Positions 46,216-57,285 of a stretch of 64,000 bases of DNA are shown here, one piece after another (position 1 is the first letter of the stretch; each line of letters begins with the position of its first letter). The stretch comes from Auriscalpium vulgare (taxonomy: Eukaryota; Basidiomycota; Agaricomycetes; Russulales; Auriscalpiaceae): contig JAHBBC010000002.1 in the NCBI GenBank assembly GCA_019915015.1, positions 558,001 through 622,000 on the forward strand, read 5' to 3'. A program made the position numbers and the translations under genes. A model generated the notes under the pieces. That model did no database searches and was not told the DNA's origin. It was given only the letters and a program-made list of their open reading frames with translations.

Positions 46216-48104
46216 ATGAGTGCAACGCCGCCCCCGTACACAGAGGACGCCAAAGTCAAAGTCAGCGCCAGCGATGAGGTCGTCGACACACCCGAGCTCG
46301 CCGTAGCCGTCGAGGACGTGCGGCCGCACCGCCCGCAGATCGAATGGCACTCCCCCAAGGCCTTTGTGGACAGCTCCTGGCGGCGGTTCGCTAGCCTGTG
46401 GACGCGGCGCTTTGTGCTCTCGCTGCTGGCGGGGCAGGTCGTGTCGCTGTGCATTACGTGCACGAATGTCACGACGACGGAACTGGTCATGCGGAACTGG
46501 TCGCTGCCGACGACGCAGACGTTTTTCTTGTGAGTCTCGTTTGCTTTTTTAATGCCTTTCCGAAACGTATTTGAGGAGGCCATGACCGTACTCATGCTCG
46601 CTCCCAAGATACTTCTCGTTATTCATCATCTACACCCCGTACACTATCTATCAATGTGAGTCCACCCCCTCCTTTCACCGCACTGCGCCGTGCCTAACCT
46701 CAGGGCCTTCCAGACGGATTCGGGGGATGGTTCCGCATGCTATACCGAGACGGGTGGAAATGTAGGCGCCATATATGCAGTGGCGTTCTTCCCAGTCCCC
46801 TGACGTGGAGCATGTCAATGTCACAGATATCATCCTCGCGGCATGTGATGTAGAAGGAAACTTCTTGGTCGTGAAAGTGCGCGCTCATCTCTCCTCTTTC
46901 ATACATTTCGAGCTAACTGCTTTGCGCAGGCCTATCAATACACAAACCTGCTATCGTGTATGCTACTCGATGCGTCCGTCCGTCTTCCAACGTCTTTGGT
47001 TTACTGGCTGACTGTCCTTCAGATGGGCAATCCCTACCTGTATGTTTTTCTCCTGGGTATACATGCGACCAAAATACCACTGGACACAAGTCCTCGTACG
47101 TCCCACTGCCGCTTGCCTGCCATACGCGCTAAACGCCCCCAGGGCATCCTCATATGTATCGGCGGCCTGGGACTGCTCGTCGCGTCAGACCAGATCACCG
47201 ACAAAGATTACCCCGCGCTCAGCAAAGGGAAGGGAGACGCGTTCATGATCATCGGCGCGTCGCTGTACGGGTTTAGTGCGTTTCTGCTCTCCCTGTCGTT
47301 TTGTGTAAAAGGCGCTGACTGGAGGGGTGCAGCAAATGCGACGGAGGAGTTCTTCGTGCGGAGGTCGCCGCTGTACGAGGTCGTCGGGCAGCTCGGTATG
47401 TGGGGCACGATCATCAACGGGATCCAGGCTGCGAGTCTCGAGCACAAGGACATGCGGCACGCGAACTGGAGCGGGGAGAACAGTGCGTTCTCATGAAACC
47501 CTTCGCATCGTGTGGTATCCTGACTTCCCACCAACTCACAGTCGGCCTGCTCGTTGCGTACACCGCCTGTGAGATCTCTCCGCTATGAAGAGGTTTGAAC
47601 AAATACTGAGGGCGCATATTGTAGCTATGTTCATCCTCTACACGGTCGCACCGCTGCTATACCGCCTCGCCTCGTCGACATACTACAACCTTAGCCTGCT
47701 CTCGAGCGACTTCTACGGTCTGCTATTCGGTGCGTTTGCTCTGCCGTCGTGTGACTCTCGACACCGTGCTATATATAATTAATGCATCATCCTCCGCCAG
47801 GTCTCTTCCTCTTCGTGCGTGCTCCACTCCCACCTAATCATCCGTCTTGCACCTGACGTCCCCGCGGCAATACAGCACTACAGCCCCTACTGGCTATACT
47901 TCCCCGCCTTCGCAGTGGTCATTCTCGGGCTCGTCGTGTACTTCTGGCACTCCACACGTATGTCCCTTTCTCCATCCGACGATTCTGGCAATTTACCAAG
48001 GGGCGGTCATATCAGCGGAGGAGCAAGGCCATATCAATATCAACCCGCCAGCGTATGTCACGAGGCGCGGCGAGCGCGCAGCGGCGGGAGAGAGTGCTGC
48101 GTGA
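46216..48104 (+). CDS. SLC35F1/F2-type membrane transporter (DUF914)
   Basis: A ten-helix drug/metabolite-superfamily transporter split into many short exons. The cytosolic start MSATPPPYTEDAKVKV is followed by FVLSLLAGQVVSLCITCTNV and TTTELVMRNWSLPTTQTFF. Later segments are YFSLFIIYTPYTIYQ, IILAACDVEGNFLVVKAYQY, TCMFFSWVYMRPKYHWTQ, GILICIGGLGLLVASD, SKGKGDAFMIIGASLYGFS, EFFVRRSPLYEVVGQLGMWG, AMFILYTVAPLLYRLAS and YWLYFPAFAVVILGLVVYFW. DVEGN and VVKAYQYT are hallmarks of the F1/F2 group. The stop is 48102-48104. The substrate is not known. Confidence 0.85.
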
Positions 48105-48393
48105 GGCAGGTGCATGTGAAGGTGGTCGGAGGTTGTATGTTATGACATTTATGGTAAACGAAAGCAAACACGAGATGGGTCGAATAGCATCGATATCGAC
48201 GACTTGTATTGACAACTTCTATCTGACAGCCAGTCGGCTGTAATTATGAGGATGAAAAACTGAAGAGGCAGGCGGCCCAAACATTGTATGAACGCAGCAA
48301 ACGAAGAGAGTGGGGGGACAGCATATCGTACACTACTCGAAACATTCAATAACATGCAATAAATCACACAGTTGCGACGATGCAACTCAATCA

Positions 48394-49033
48394 TCATACC
48401 CAACGCTGGGCACGCTGGGGAGAAGCTGGCTGCTCCGGCACCGGCGACGAAGGCGGCGCCTGCTCACTGCCCCGTTCCGCCAAGCGCTGCATCCCAGGAG
48501 AAATCAGCATCACGCTTGACACGGACGAACCGGGACTGACCGATTTCAAGCCCTGCAGGCCGGCAAGCATCGAGTCAATCGTCGCCTCGGACAGCTCCGA
48601 CACCTACTCGCTCAATGAGACAAGGCAGCAGGTGGCGATGTACGAACGAGCTTACCGTCTCGCCAGCGCTGCGCCCGAGCTCCCGCACCTTCTCGCGCTC
48701 CGCCTCCCATGACACGCCTTGCTCCGGGCTCTGCGGCGCCGCTCTGTATACAACTTCCCGCTGGGGCTCGCGGCTGCTCACCACCTCTGCCGCTGCCGGC
48801 GCCGCCACGACTACCGCGCCGGCCTCTTCCCTCCTCCGCCATCCGTTCTCCGAATCCCACCGCACGCGGCGGCTGTCGCACCCGCCGAACACGTGCGAAT
48901 CCCTCGTCCGCGCCCACACAGTGGCCGCGACCGCGCCCAAAGCAAACCAAATAATGCGCCGCGGGCCGCCGTAGTGGTGATACCCCCCGAAGCGGGGCCA
49001 GTGGTGTGATGCGAAGCCATAGTAGGGGGTCAT
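48394..49033 (-). CDS. Small single-pass membrane protein, uncharacterised
   Basis: Two exons. The first starts MTPYYGFASHHWPRFGGYHH and has one membrane helix (IIWFALGAVAATVWA), then a charged region WEAEREKVRELGRSAGETV. A GTAAGC donor joins through GAGTAG to SELSEATIDSMLAGLQGLKS, and the frame ends ASPQRAQRWV at 48394-48396. About 195 residues. The His/Tyr/Gly-rich N-terminus and a Ser/Pro-rich tail are typical of unclassified basidiomycete proteins; location is probably an internal membrane, by inference. Confidence 0.65.
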
Positions 49034-49529
49034 TGTGAGTGATGTGGTGGGGGTTGGATGCTGTCGAGGGAGCTGCCTGCGTTGCGTATTTATGCACTGT
49101 GCGCTGCCGGAGGGGCCGGCCAGTCTGGCGTCAGCGCTCGGCAGAGGGGCGGGACGCGCGGTTGCGCAGCTGCGGCGGCTTGCCGCGACGCGTCGTCAGT
49201 ATTGGACACGTGGGCGGCTCCGCAGGCCAGCCGCTACTGATGCGCTGTATTTGATCTTATAAGATTCGGGTCTTTGAGGAAGCTCTAGATGTACTGGCCC
49301 AGGCCCCAGTGGCTGAGGTGGGCGAGGACCCCGACGAGGAAGAACCCTGGTAGATCAGGCGGGTCTGATCACACCCCCAGATGAAGGAGTGCCGAACACC
49401 TAGTCTCCGTAGCAAGCTTGACCTTAGTATGAGTTGTTTCCAGAAGATCGTCGACCGAATACCCGCGTGTTCGATGGAAAAGGACGAGCGGATATTATTA
49501 GCCATCAAGAAGCCAAACAAGAGGACTTT
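49034..49529. other. Intergenic region between a small membrane protein gene and AIM18
   Basis: About 500 bases that hold the promoter of the small membrane protein gene (-) and the 3' end of the AIM18-like gene (-). A short minus frame near 49285-49350 translates as GFFLVGVLAHLSHWGLGQYI before a stop. It resembles the end of a small membrane protein, but I could find no upstream exon for it. Confidence 0.35.
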
Positions 49530-50565
49530 CTACGAAGTGCCGAAGTGCTCTAGATTGGCCATAACCATCTTCTTCAACTGCAGGACGATCAGAAATATGT
49601 GTAAGGTCATCAACGCAGTTCGACGCTTACCGGAGGACTGGAGCCGTCACCGTCAAAGTACGCAACGAACAGCTCACGCGCGACCCAGTTATGCTGCACG
49701 GCTCCCATGTCCCTAAAGATGACTGTGCGCGGCTGAGAGGCGTCTGGAGGGGCGAGAACAATATCCAGAGGTGTGTGTTTCGTAAAAGGCGCATTCGGGA
49801 AGAGGGTCTTCAGTTTGCCCACGGGGGCTTGGATATTGATGATCTCGTCCTGTGTTAAGGTCCCTCCTTTATGGGCCAGCTGTTGGCGCGCTGTCAGTGT
49901 CCGCACAAAGGCGTCGCGGAGATGTGTGTACGACGTGTTGCGTGTTGGTACTGCGAAAAAAACGAAGGGTCAGACGGGGCCGAATCGTACATGTTCGCAC
50001 GCACTGATACGAAGCACACACGCCGTGTTGTCGATTATATGCTCAATTTTCTCCTGCGGAGTGGCCGACTGAGATATCTGATTTGGTGATTTAGTAGCAG
50101 CGTTCATTAGAATGTCGAGCGACGGTCACCACCTTTAGGTTGGGATTGCTCAGGTCGGCGTAGAACCCGACAGAGTAAACCTTGATGCCGAGAAATGACA
50201 CAGTACGGACGCCAACACCAACAAGGGTAAATGTCGGTGTGGGGATCTTGGACGGAACGCGCAGCGTTTTTGGGAACGAGATCGAGGTGGCCGAGTCCAC
50301 TGTGTCAAAGCCTGAGCACCCACTGGCAGCAGATGAGACGAGACGACATACCGACTACATCGTCCTGCTGAACATCTGCATCGAGATAGAGGACAGACTG
50401 CAGCGCTGCTGCTGCTGGCAGGGCGAAAGCCGCCCCCCACACAAGCGGTCGGACGCGCGCCGGGCGTGCAGGATGTGTCGCATATGAGCGTCTGGCACTC
50501 GTGCCTGCTCGAGGACGAGCACTGGTAGCAACGCGGCCTGCTACGAACTGAAGAAAGCGCAACAT
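49530..50565 (-). CDS. AIM18: AIM18/AIM46 chalcone isomerase-like mitochondrial protein
   Basis: Fungal relative of the chalcone isomerase fold; the yeast proteins are mitochondrial and not thought to isomerise chalcones. The N-terminus MLRFLQFVAGRVATSARPRA is an Arg-rich mitochondrial presequence, followed by a hydrophobic segment. Exons give LVGVGVRTVSFLGIKVYSVG with FYADLSNP, ATPQEKIEHIIDNTACVLRI, VPTRNTSYTHLRDAFVRTL, VGKLKTLFPNAPFTKHTPLD and RDMGAVQHNWVARELFVAYF. The final exon LKKMVMANLEHFGTS ends at 49530-49532. Five exons, about 280 residues. Confidence 0.85.
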
Positions 50566-50869
50566 TCGAATGGTGGAAGGCGAAGCTTGTGACTGCCAGC
50601 AAACCGTGCGCGTGAACGCAAGTCGGTTCGCGATCGACCTCGGCGCGTCGAGGCAATGACGTCAGCAGCTCGATCACCGCGTCGACGCGCCCCGCCGCTC
50701 TTGTTTGTCTTGCACCTACGCCCTTCCTGCACGCCTCAAGCTCAAGGCATCGACTCGCAGTACGCCGGACTGCACGGTTTTCTCAGAACTCCTCTGTCCC
50801 CGCATTCAGTCCGCGAGCATCCCGCAACATCCACCCCCGCGTCATTCTTCGACAACAGCCTCGCCACAC
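50566..50869. promoter_or_regulatory. Bidirectional promoter region, AIM18-like and DUF7918-type genes
   Basis: Only 304 bases separate the start codons of two divergent genes. A CRE-like TGACGTCA core lies at 50657-50664 and could serve either gene. This is inference from position only. Confidence 0.45.
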
Positions 50870-52049
50870 ATGCCTATGCTTTCAGGCTACAATATCGCCC
50901 TCACAAGCGGCAGAGACGAATTAGAGTACTACAATACGCGCACGGATGGGCCGAGCGGTGTTGAGTGCTACGTCGAGAGTGCGGCAGGGAAGGTTCGACC
51001 GCTTGGCCGTGCTCTGCCCGCTGCAACCGCTGACGGCACGACGCACCCAACAGGAGTTCGCTATCGTGTACAGCGACTACAACTTTGACGGAACTTGTGT
51101 TGAGGTCGAGTGCTACATCGACGGCAACCGCATCGCCAGAAAGACAGCGTACCCTGGCAAGCGTCGCATGGCCATCTGGGGCATGCGGACGTCCGCGACC
51201 TCGAAGGCATGCTTCAAGTTCTCAGAAATCCGAGTCATAGGTGAGCCTGCACTCCTTTGCACCCGTCTCTCCTTCAACTTGTTGTGCAGATGACGACGAA
51301 GCAGACGGCGCAACCGGCGGACCGTGCATGGGTCTCATCGAGGTGAGGCTGCACCGCGTCAGGGAAGAACATCGACACATCAGGAACCCCCACCACCGCC
51401 GCCAACATCAGCAGTACAATCCCAGACCTATTGCGCTGGCTGACGTGCCTCTGTCGGAGAAGAGCAAGAAAGGAGGCTGGCACCGCATAACGTGAGTACG
51501 CCCGTCTGCCTAAGGCCCGCCGGGTCGCTAAATGGCCGTCATAGCGTGGGCACACGCCAAGTCGCAAGCGCATGGACGCCATCGAACACGCATACCGTGA
51601 AACTCGATCCCGGCGGACGACCTTTTGCCTCGTTTCGGTTCCACTACCGACCGGGAGGTACGTGTCTTCAACGCGCAATATGGGCGAATGTGTCTTGACG
51701 ACACCCGCTTCTATCACTATCAAGGCATCCTCGCGGCGGAAGGAATAATGCCTCGCGCTAAAGCCCCCGACTCCACTCCTGTGCCGGACGCTTCAAGACA
51801 GCCATTAGCGGTCAGTCCTCGCTTCCCAGCTCGTACTATGCAAATCGAGCCGTCGTCCCGCAGACCACTGACCTTCCGCAGAGCAAGATAAAGTCCGAGC
51901 CCGCTCCTGCTGCTACGGCCTCTGGCGTCCCGATTGAAGTCATCGAAATCGAGGACGACGAGATCTACCTTCGCCCGCAGGATCGTCCTCGATCCCCCAT
52001 CACCGTGCGCGACTACCATGGCGAAGTCATCGACTTGACGCTGGACTGA
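50870..52049 (+). CDS. DUF7918-type protein with C-terminal SUMO-type motifs
   Basis: Starts MPMLSGYNIALTSGRDELEY (ATG 50870-50872). The exons GVECYVESAAGK, EFAIVYSDYNFDGTCVEVEC, YIDGNRIARKTAYPG, MAIWGMRTSATSKACFKFSE and GLIEVRLHRV match the domain of a large basidiomycete family of unknown function that I know as DUF7918. The middle is His/Arg/Pro-rich. The last exon carries IKSE (a psi-K-x-E SUMO acceptor consensus) and two SUMO-interaction-like motifs, PIEVIEIEDDE and EVIDLTLD, the last just before the TGA at 52047-52049. A link to SUMO is inference from these motifs. Confidence 0.75.
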
Positions 52050-52592
52050 TGTGTTGGATGACTGGCTGGCTTCTGTGGCACTTGTGTATTTCCTTGGATC
52101 TTCTCGCAGGCTTGGTCGCGGCTCTGGATACAGTCTATCGTTCTGTGTGCAGCCTACTACTTTACAACATCATTATATGTTCCGTACTAGCGGTTTTTTC
52201 TCGAGCCTTTCCGCCCTTCGTGGCTGCAAATATATGCGCTGTCGATTCTCGAACTCGACGTTTATGTGACGTTGCACCTTGCCAATGATCTCAACTCCTC
52301 ACTCCTATGGATGGCCACTTTCGGGGACGGCGGTCCCGCAGGCAAGGTCAGCGCAAGAACTTGAAGCTGTGCAACGTACCAAATCCTCCTCAACACGCCA
52401 GGTTTTGTCTACCTCGGTGGCATCCTTCGGGGCTATGCCTGGACGGGCATGTATCATAATATCGTCCTGAAGGGCCGTCGGCATCGATGCCAAGATCAGA
52501 ACTGAGGATAGGATAAGATGTCTCTTCAGAGCCTCCGCAGAAACCGTAACGGCAAGTATGTAAATTGTACATACAGCACAAGTCAATGAAAC
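52050..52592. other. Convergent intergenic region
   Basis: These 543 bases separate the DUF7918-type stop from the aminotransferase stop on the other strand. They are AT-richer than the flanks and have no sustained reading frame. I see only probable 3' untranslated sequence. Confidence 0.45.
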
Positions 52593-54045
52593 CTAAGCTA
52601 GGACTTCATCCAAGATTTCAATGATTCGCGATACCTCCTCTACCGTGTTGTAATGGACGAGTGAGATGCGAACGACAGCGTCATCAGTGTCCAGCTTCGG
52701 TTTGAGCTCATCCACTAGCGTATGCGCATAGAAATGCCCATACCGGATCCCAACCTGCAGCAAACTGGTCAGCCTTACACAAAAGTGGATCTTTCCGACT
52801 CACTCCGCCCTTGTCATCGAACGCCTTCACGACGTCCTTGCTCTTGATCGGCCGCTCTCCGACAACCACGAAGCTCAGCGTGGGCGCGCGCGCGAGCCCG
52901 CCTTCCTCGCTCCCGACGATCCGCACGCCGCGCGGCTCTCGCTGGCGGAGGTATGCCAGCAGCGGGTCCAGCAGCGCTTGCTCGTGCGCGGCAATCGCGG
53001 CAAACGCCGCGTCGAGGTCGTCAGTGCCGGTGGGCGCGAGCGCGCGGAGGTAGTCGAGCACGCCTGTCACGGCGTAGACGGTTTCGTAGCCCGGTCCACC
53101 GGGATTGAGCTTGTACGAGACATCGGCTACGCGGAGGAAGTGGTGGGTGAGAGGGCTGAGGGAGGAGTGCAGGGAAGCCGCGCGCGCGTAAAGGGCGGAG
53201 ATGTGGGGGCCATAGACCTATACGTGCGTCAGCACCGGAGCGAATGCAATGAGCAATCCATCTGCGCACCTTGTAGAAGGAAAAGACGGCATAGTCGACG
53301 TCCCAGTCCTGCACGTCGATCCTCCTGTGCGGCGCATACGCCACACAGTCGACTGAAAACTCGATCTTGCGTACGCCCTCCTTCGTAGCCTTCGCGCGCG
53401 CGGCTTTGATGACGTCTTTGACTGGTACAATGGACCCCAAGATGTTCGAGCATGCTGTGAAGGCAACGAGTCGCGTCTTGGATGTGATCAGCGGCAGGAG
53501 GTCCTCGACATCGAGCACTATGGAGTACGGGTTGTTCGGCGAGGAGATGCGCGGGCGCCAGTACTTCAGCTGGATGCTCTTGCGGTGTGCGAGCTTCTTC
53601 CAAGGCCCAACATTTGCTGCGAACAGTTCGGTTGGGGCGAGGATCGCACATTTGGAACACACCAACACGCACCTTCATGCTCCCCTGTGACGATGATCTC
53701 CTCATCGGACAGCACATCTCCTTCCAGGGCCCGCGCCAGGTTCTCCATGTTCATTGTTGAGCTCGAAGCGAACGCGACCTCGTCTGGGCTTCCCGCGTTG
53801 AACAAAGTCGCTGCGGCCTGGACACCCTCCGCGACGCGGCGGGTGCTCGTGACTGACACAGAATAGTCGGCCCCGAGCTGGACGTTCGTGCGCAGCAAAT
53901 AGTCGGAGAGCTTGTCGACGACGTCACGCGCGCATTGCGAACCTCCGGCGTTGTCTGCAAAGATGTAGCCCGACTCGAGCGAGGGGAAGTGCGAGCGCGC
54001 TGTGTTGATGACAGATGTCATGGTGGTGGATTCGTTTGATAGCAT
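52593..54045 (-). CDS. Aminotransferase class V, cysteine desulfurase-like
   Basis: A fold-type I PLP enzyme related to cysteine desulfurase and isopenicillin-N epimerase. Starts MLSNESTTMTSVINTARSHF (54043-54045). SGYIFADNAGGSQ and STMNMENLARAL form the cofactor site, FTACSNILGSIVPVKDV is the core, and FSVDCVAYAPHRRIDVQDWD gives the Asp that pairs with the pyridine nitrogen. FSFYKVYGPHISALYA holds the PLP-binding Lys. The C-terminal domain reads FDDKGGVGIRYGHFYA and LVHYNTVEEVSRIIEILDEV, with stop at 52593-52595. About 425 residues in five exons. The substrate is unknown. A divergent second in-frame Met is 9 residues in. Confidence 0.85.
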
Positions 54046-55110
54046 GGTGGGGATGTGCTGAAGGATATGCTGGTGGGAGGGAAGTCGAGAAAGAATCGAT
54101 CGCGATGAGCAGCTGGGAAACGAAGCGATATCATGGTCGGCGGCCCGAGGTACCCCGGCCGTTGGGCAAGGCATTGGCGGGGCCCCGACGGCCGACACCA
54201 AGCAGACACAAACTTGACAGGTTCTTAACGTGGTGAACGTGTGATGACCTTGCCCTTAAGCGTCGAAGTATATGGAAAAGTTGTCGGACGTGGTCCGGAA
54301 GTCCTTGGGGTCGTCGCGGGCCCACCGACCCCAAAGCATCGACCTCTGGGATGGAATGCACATGGTTCCCAAGCTGATCTGTTGGGCAGGATGGCGCAGG
54401 TTTCTGATGGCATAGCTGGGGATTCTCTATAAGACGGCCTCGGCTTTCAGGACGCCAAGGATGGAAAAATCGACTTGTATGGTGTGTCGCACCTGTTTGT
54501 ACACGGCATCTACGCCCCAAGTTTATGGCTCATATGATATGAGGGGAGCGCTGCATGAGCATTGGGAAATGCAGGTTTGAGGGCATCTCGGGACTGCAGT
54601 TGATAAGTCGGCGCCGATTGGGTTCTGCATTGAACAAGCATTGAGAGGAGGAAAAGCCTGGAGACGAGATGGCTCAGGCGGCGCGCAAGTATACTTCTGG
54701 AGCATTTCTCGAAGGTAGGTTAATACAAAAGGTAGGTTGCTGCGAGGAGGCATTGAGGGAGATTGAGGGCCTGTCCAGGCAAAGTTCGCCGCCCGCCGCC
54801 GCCTAGTGGCGAAGAGCGCCCGTCTCCCGGGTAGCTGAGCCTCTTGCCACATACAGTTACATATTAATTACCCTTCGCATGCTCTGGCAGTCCGCTGGCA
54901 TTCGTCTATCGATCTCTCAAGACCACCCAGGAAGGACAGGACGCTCTTTCCCCGGCTCCCCACCCTAGCATCTCCTCACCCAGACCGGTTGCCAGTGACA
55001 GGTGGGCACACAAACTCATTAAGTACTATACAAACGACTTACACCTAGTTTCTCCGTTTGTAGGGTTTCTCATTTTTTTTCTCCGCGTGACGATCATCAC
55101 ACAAAGCGAC
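54046..55110. other. Long intergenic region with a possible gene relic
   Basis: About 1.06 kb upstream of the aminotransferase. A minus-strand stretch at 54255-54400 reads LGTMCIPSQRSMLWGRWARD and ends DNFSIYFDA before a stop; it looks like a coding remnant but no start or family could be found. The rest is featureless apart from a C/T-rich zone near 54940-54980. Confidence 0.35.
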
Positions 55111-56632
55111 ATGCTTCCATCTTCGATGTCAGAGTCTAGCAGCAGGGTGTCAGTCGAACTGGACATCGAGGTATGATGCAAGACACAACCGACGACATGT
55201 TTTCTTACGTAGATTTTGACTATGGCAAGTCGTCCCTCTGCTCCATGTATTTGGCTTACTTCGTACATCACAGGTCAGGAAAGCCGAGCGGATGGGTTGG
55301 GTCCAGGGTCCCTCCGCAGCTGCGCACCCTGCTCGACATCGATAACAATCTTCCTCCATCCCTGTTGGCATCGCATCTCAAGGAGCGACCTGGTTCTGTC
55401 GTAGAATTGCAGCGTGCGCAAAAGATTCTGAGCGACTTCATCGCTCAGTTTGGCAGGGAGCTTCCCTCGCACCCGTTGGCATCTGGCCTGGACTGTCTGC
55501 GCTAAGAAGACGAGCGTGCACTACAGTCTGTCGCAGAATTGCAGCGCGCAGTAAAGATTCTGAGCGACTTCATCGCTGAGTTTGGCAGGGAGCTTCCTTC
55601 GTCCCCTCCGTCGGCATTGCATTCCGCAATCGAGAGTCGGCTTCATGCTGACCTGGAAGATTCTGGCCCAGAAGACGAGCGCGTGCCGCAGAGGCCACGC
55701 GCTGCGAGTGGCGGGAAGCTTCCTTCGCCCCCTCCGTCGGCATTGCATCCCAGGATCGAAATTCGGCTTCATTCTGGCCTGGAAGACTAGTGCGCACCGC
55801 AGAGTTCACGTGCGCTCGACAAGCTCGCCGCGAACGGCGGAAAACTTCCTTCACACCCTCCGTTGGCATCGCATCCAGGGATACAATATTCATTATTCGA
55901 GTGGCAGCTCACAGGATCGTCTGGTGATGTCCAGCCCTATGTTAATCTCTTCAAGCCAGAGTCGTCGCGGCATCTGGCATGTAACAGGTGTCCTCACAAC
56001 AAGGTTAAGGTGAGTTTTCTTCTCGATGGTTCCGACATGTCAGGCTGGCATGCGGTCGTTTTCTTTTGCCTAATAATTGACACTCTTCACTTTTAGTGTT
56101 GTGGCAGCGCTCCTGCTTGCACGGGATGCAAGAATGAAGGCTTCGAATGTACCTACGCGATGTCACATGGCAGGAGGAAAGCAAAACATCTTGAAACGTC
56201 CGAGACACCGACAGCCGACGGTGACTAGTACAGCTCCAGCATTAAGCGCAGGAGGCGGAAACCCCTCGTACGTAGAGCCAACGGGCAAGGTTGTGTGGAG
56301 TGCCGCTGTATTAGGGCTAGGGTGAGACCTCTTTGCATTTCATATGTGCCCTTTCGTTTTAACTATAAGGATTTGACCATTATCATTTCATTCAGTGCGA
56401 TGAGCTCCGTCCTTGCAAGCGCTGCTAGTGTACCAATAACGGACTCGATTGCAAGTACATGACTATCTTGCAAGCTTGTGATGCATGCCATCGTGCTAAG
56501 GTTAAGGTAGTGTGCCTTGTTCGCATTCAATTTTTTCTCACCGAACCCTTTCGTTTTTTTCCCTTTTAGTGCAATCGATGCCGTCCTTGCGAGCGCTGCA
56601 ACGACCGTGGGATTGATTGCAAGTACGCGTAG
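55111..56632 (+). pseudogene. Zn2Cys6 zinc-cluster array, partly decayed
   Basis: An opening exon reads MLPSSMSESSSRVSVELDIE (55111-55170). Degenerate repeats occupy 55395-55895. Then come three Zn2Cys6-type units, each split by an intron at the same place, after KVK. Unit 1 (about 55975-56228): HLACNRCPHNKVK joined to CCGSAPACTGCKNEGFECTY. Unit 2 (56290-56455): its first half is ruined (stops in frame) and its second half CDELRPCKRC has a TAG before CTNNGLDCKY. Unit 3 (56470-56632): ACDACHRAKVK joined to CNRCRPCERCNDRGIDCKYA and a stop. Units 1 and 3 have the complete C-x2-C-x6-C-x5/6-C-x2-C-x6-C pattern of fungal DNA-binding clusters. Whether any unit is expressed is unclear. Confidence 0.55.
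55395..55895 (+). repeat. Degenerate tandem repeat upstream of the zinc clusters
   Basis: Related blocks start near 55395, 55527, 55712 and 55840. The first two share AGAATTGCAGCG and GATTCTGAGCGACTTCATCG with GGCAGGGAGCTTCC; the second, third and fourth share GAAACTTCCTTC-like and CCTCCGTCGGCATTGCATCC-like words. Unit spacing varies from about 125 to 185 bases. Translations in one frame (QRAQKILSDFIAQFGRELPS) repeat as QRAVKILSDFIAEFGRELPS. Confidence 0.75.
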
Positions 56633-57285
56633 GTGCACAATGTACATCGGACCGGCGGCCAAGATGCCAGTGCGGCCATTGGGAGGCACGACATGACAAT
56701 TTCTTCGGCTCTGAACTATAACACTACATGTGCTCGAGATTTCAATCAGGACTGGAATTGTGTGACTTCAGCAACAACCCATACTTAGGGCTGGAGACCC
56801 CTCGCACAGGTCCACCTTATTAACGTTCCCCGTTGCCACTTGTCAGGCCGTTCAACAGGCCACCGGCTTGTTCCAACGTCAATCTTTATTGGGTACGCGG
56901 CGACACATATCTACAAGCAAATTTTGATATCAAACATACACGAGTCCACATACACGACTCGTCCACATACGTGCTGACTCGAATGACTGCGACAGGTAAT
57001 CTTGGCTTACTAGGACACATGATGCGACAACTTTGTAGGGTTTCCGATGCCGACTCATTGTATGCCATGGAAGCCGGGTTTTTATTTCATCGTCTCTGCG
57101 TACGTTTCAAGTCGGGCTCGCGGACGCTGTATTTCGTGCCGCGACTGCACGCATGGGATGCAACTCTTCACGCTACTGGAGCCCTACCAGCGGCGCGAAA
57201 TTTTACGCGCGACTGTGAGCGTCAGTTGCTAAATAGTCTCCTGAGGCAACGTGAATTTCTGCTGGCTCAGAATCATCTGCATGAC
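56633..57285. other. Region downstream of the zinc-cluster array and of the SET gene
   Basis: About 650 bases between the last Zn2Cys6 stop and the SET gene stop. A plus frame at 56833-57408 is open for 191 codons but runs antisense into the SET gene, has no splice signals and no recognisable protein, so I do not call it a gene. AT-rich 3' sequence is expected here. Confidence 0.4.
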
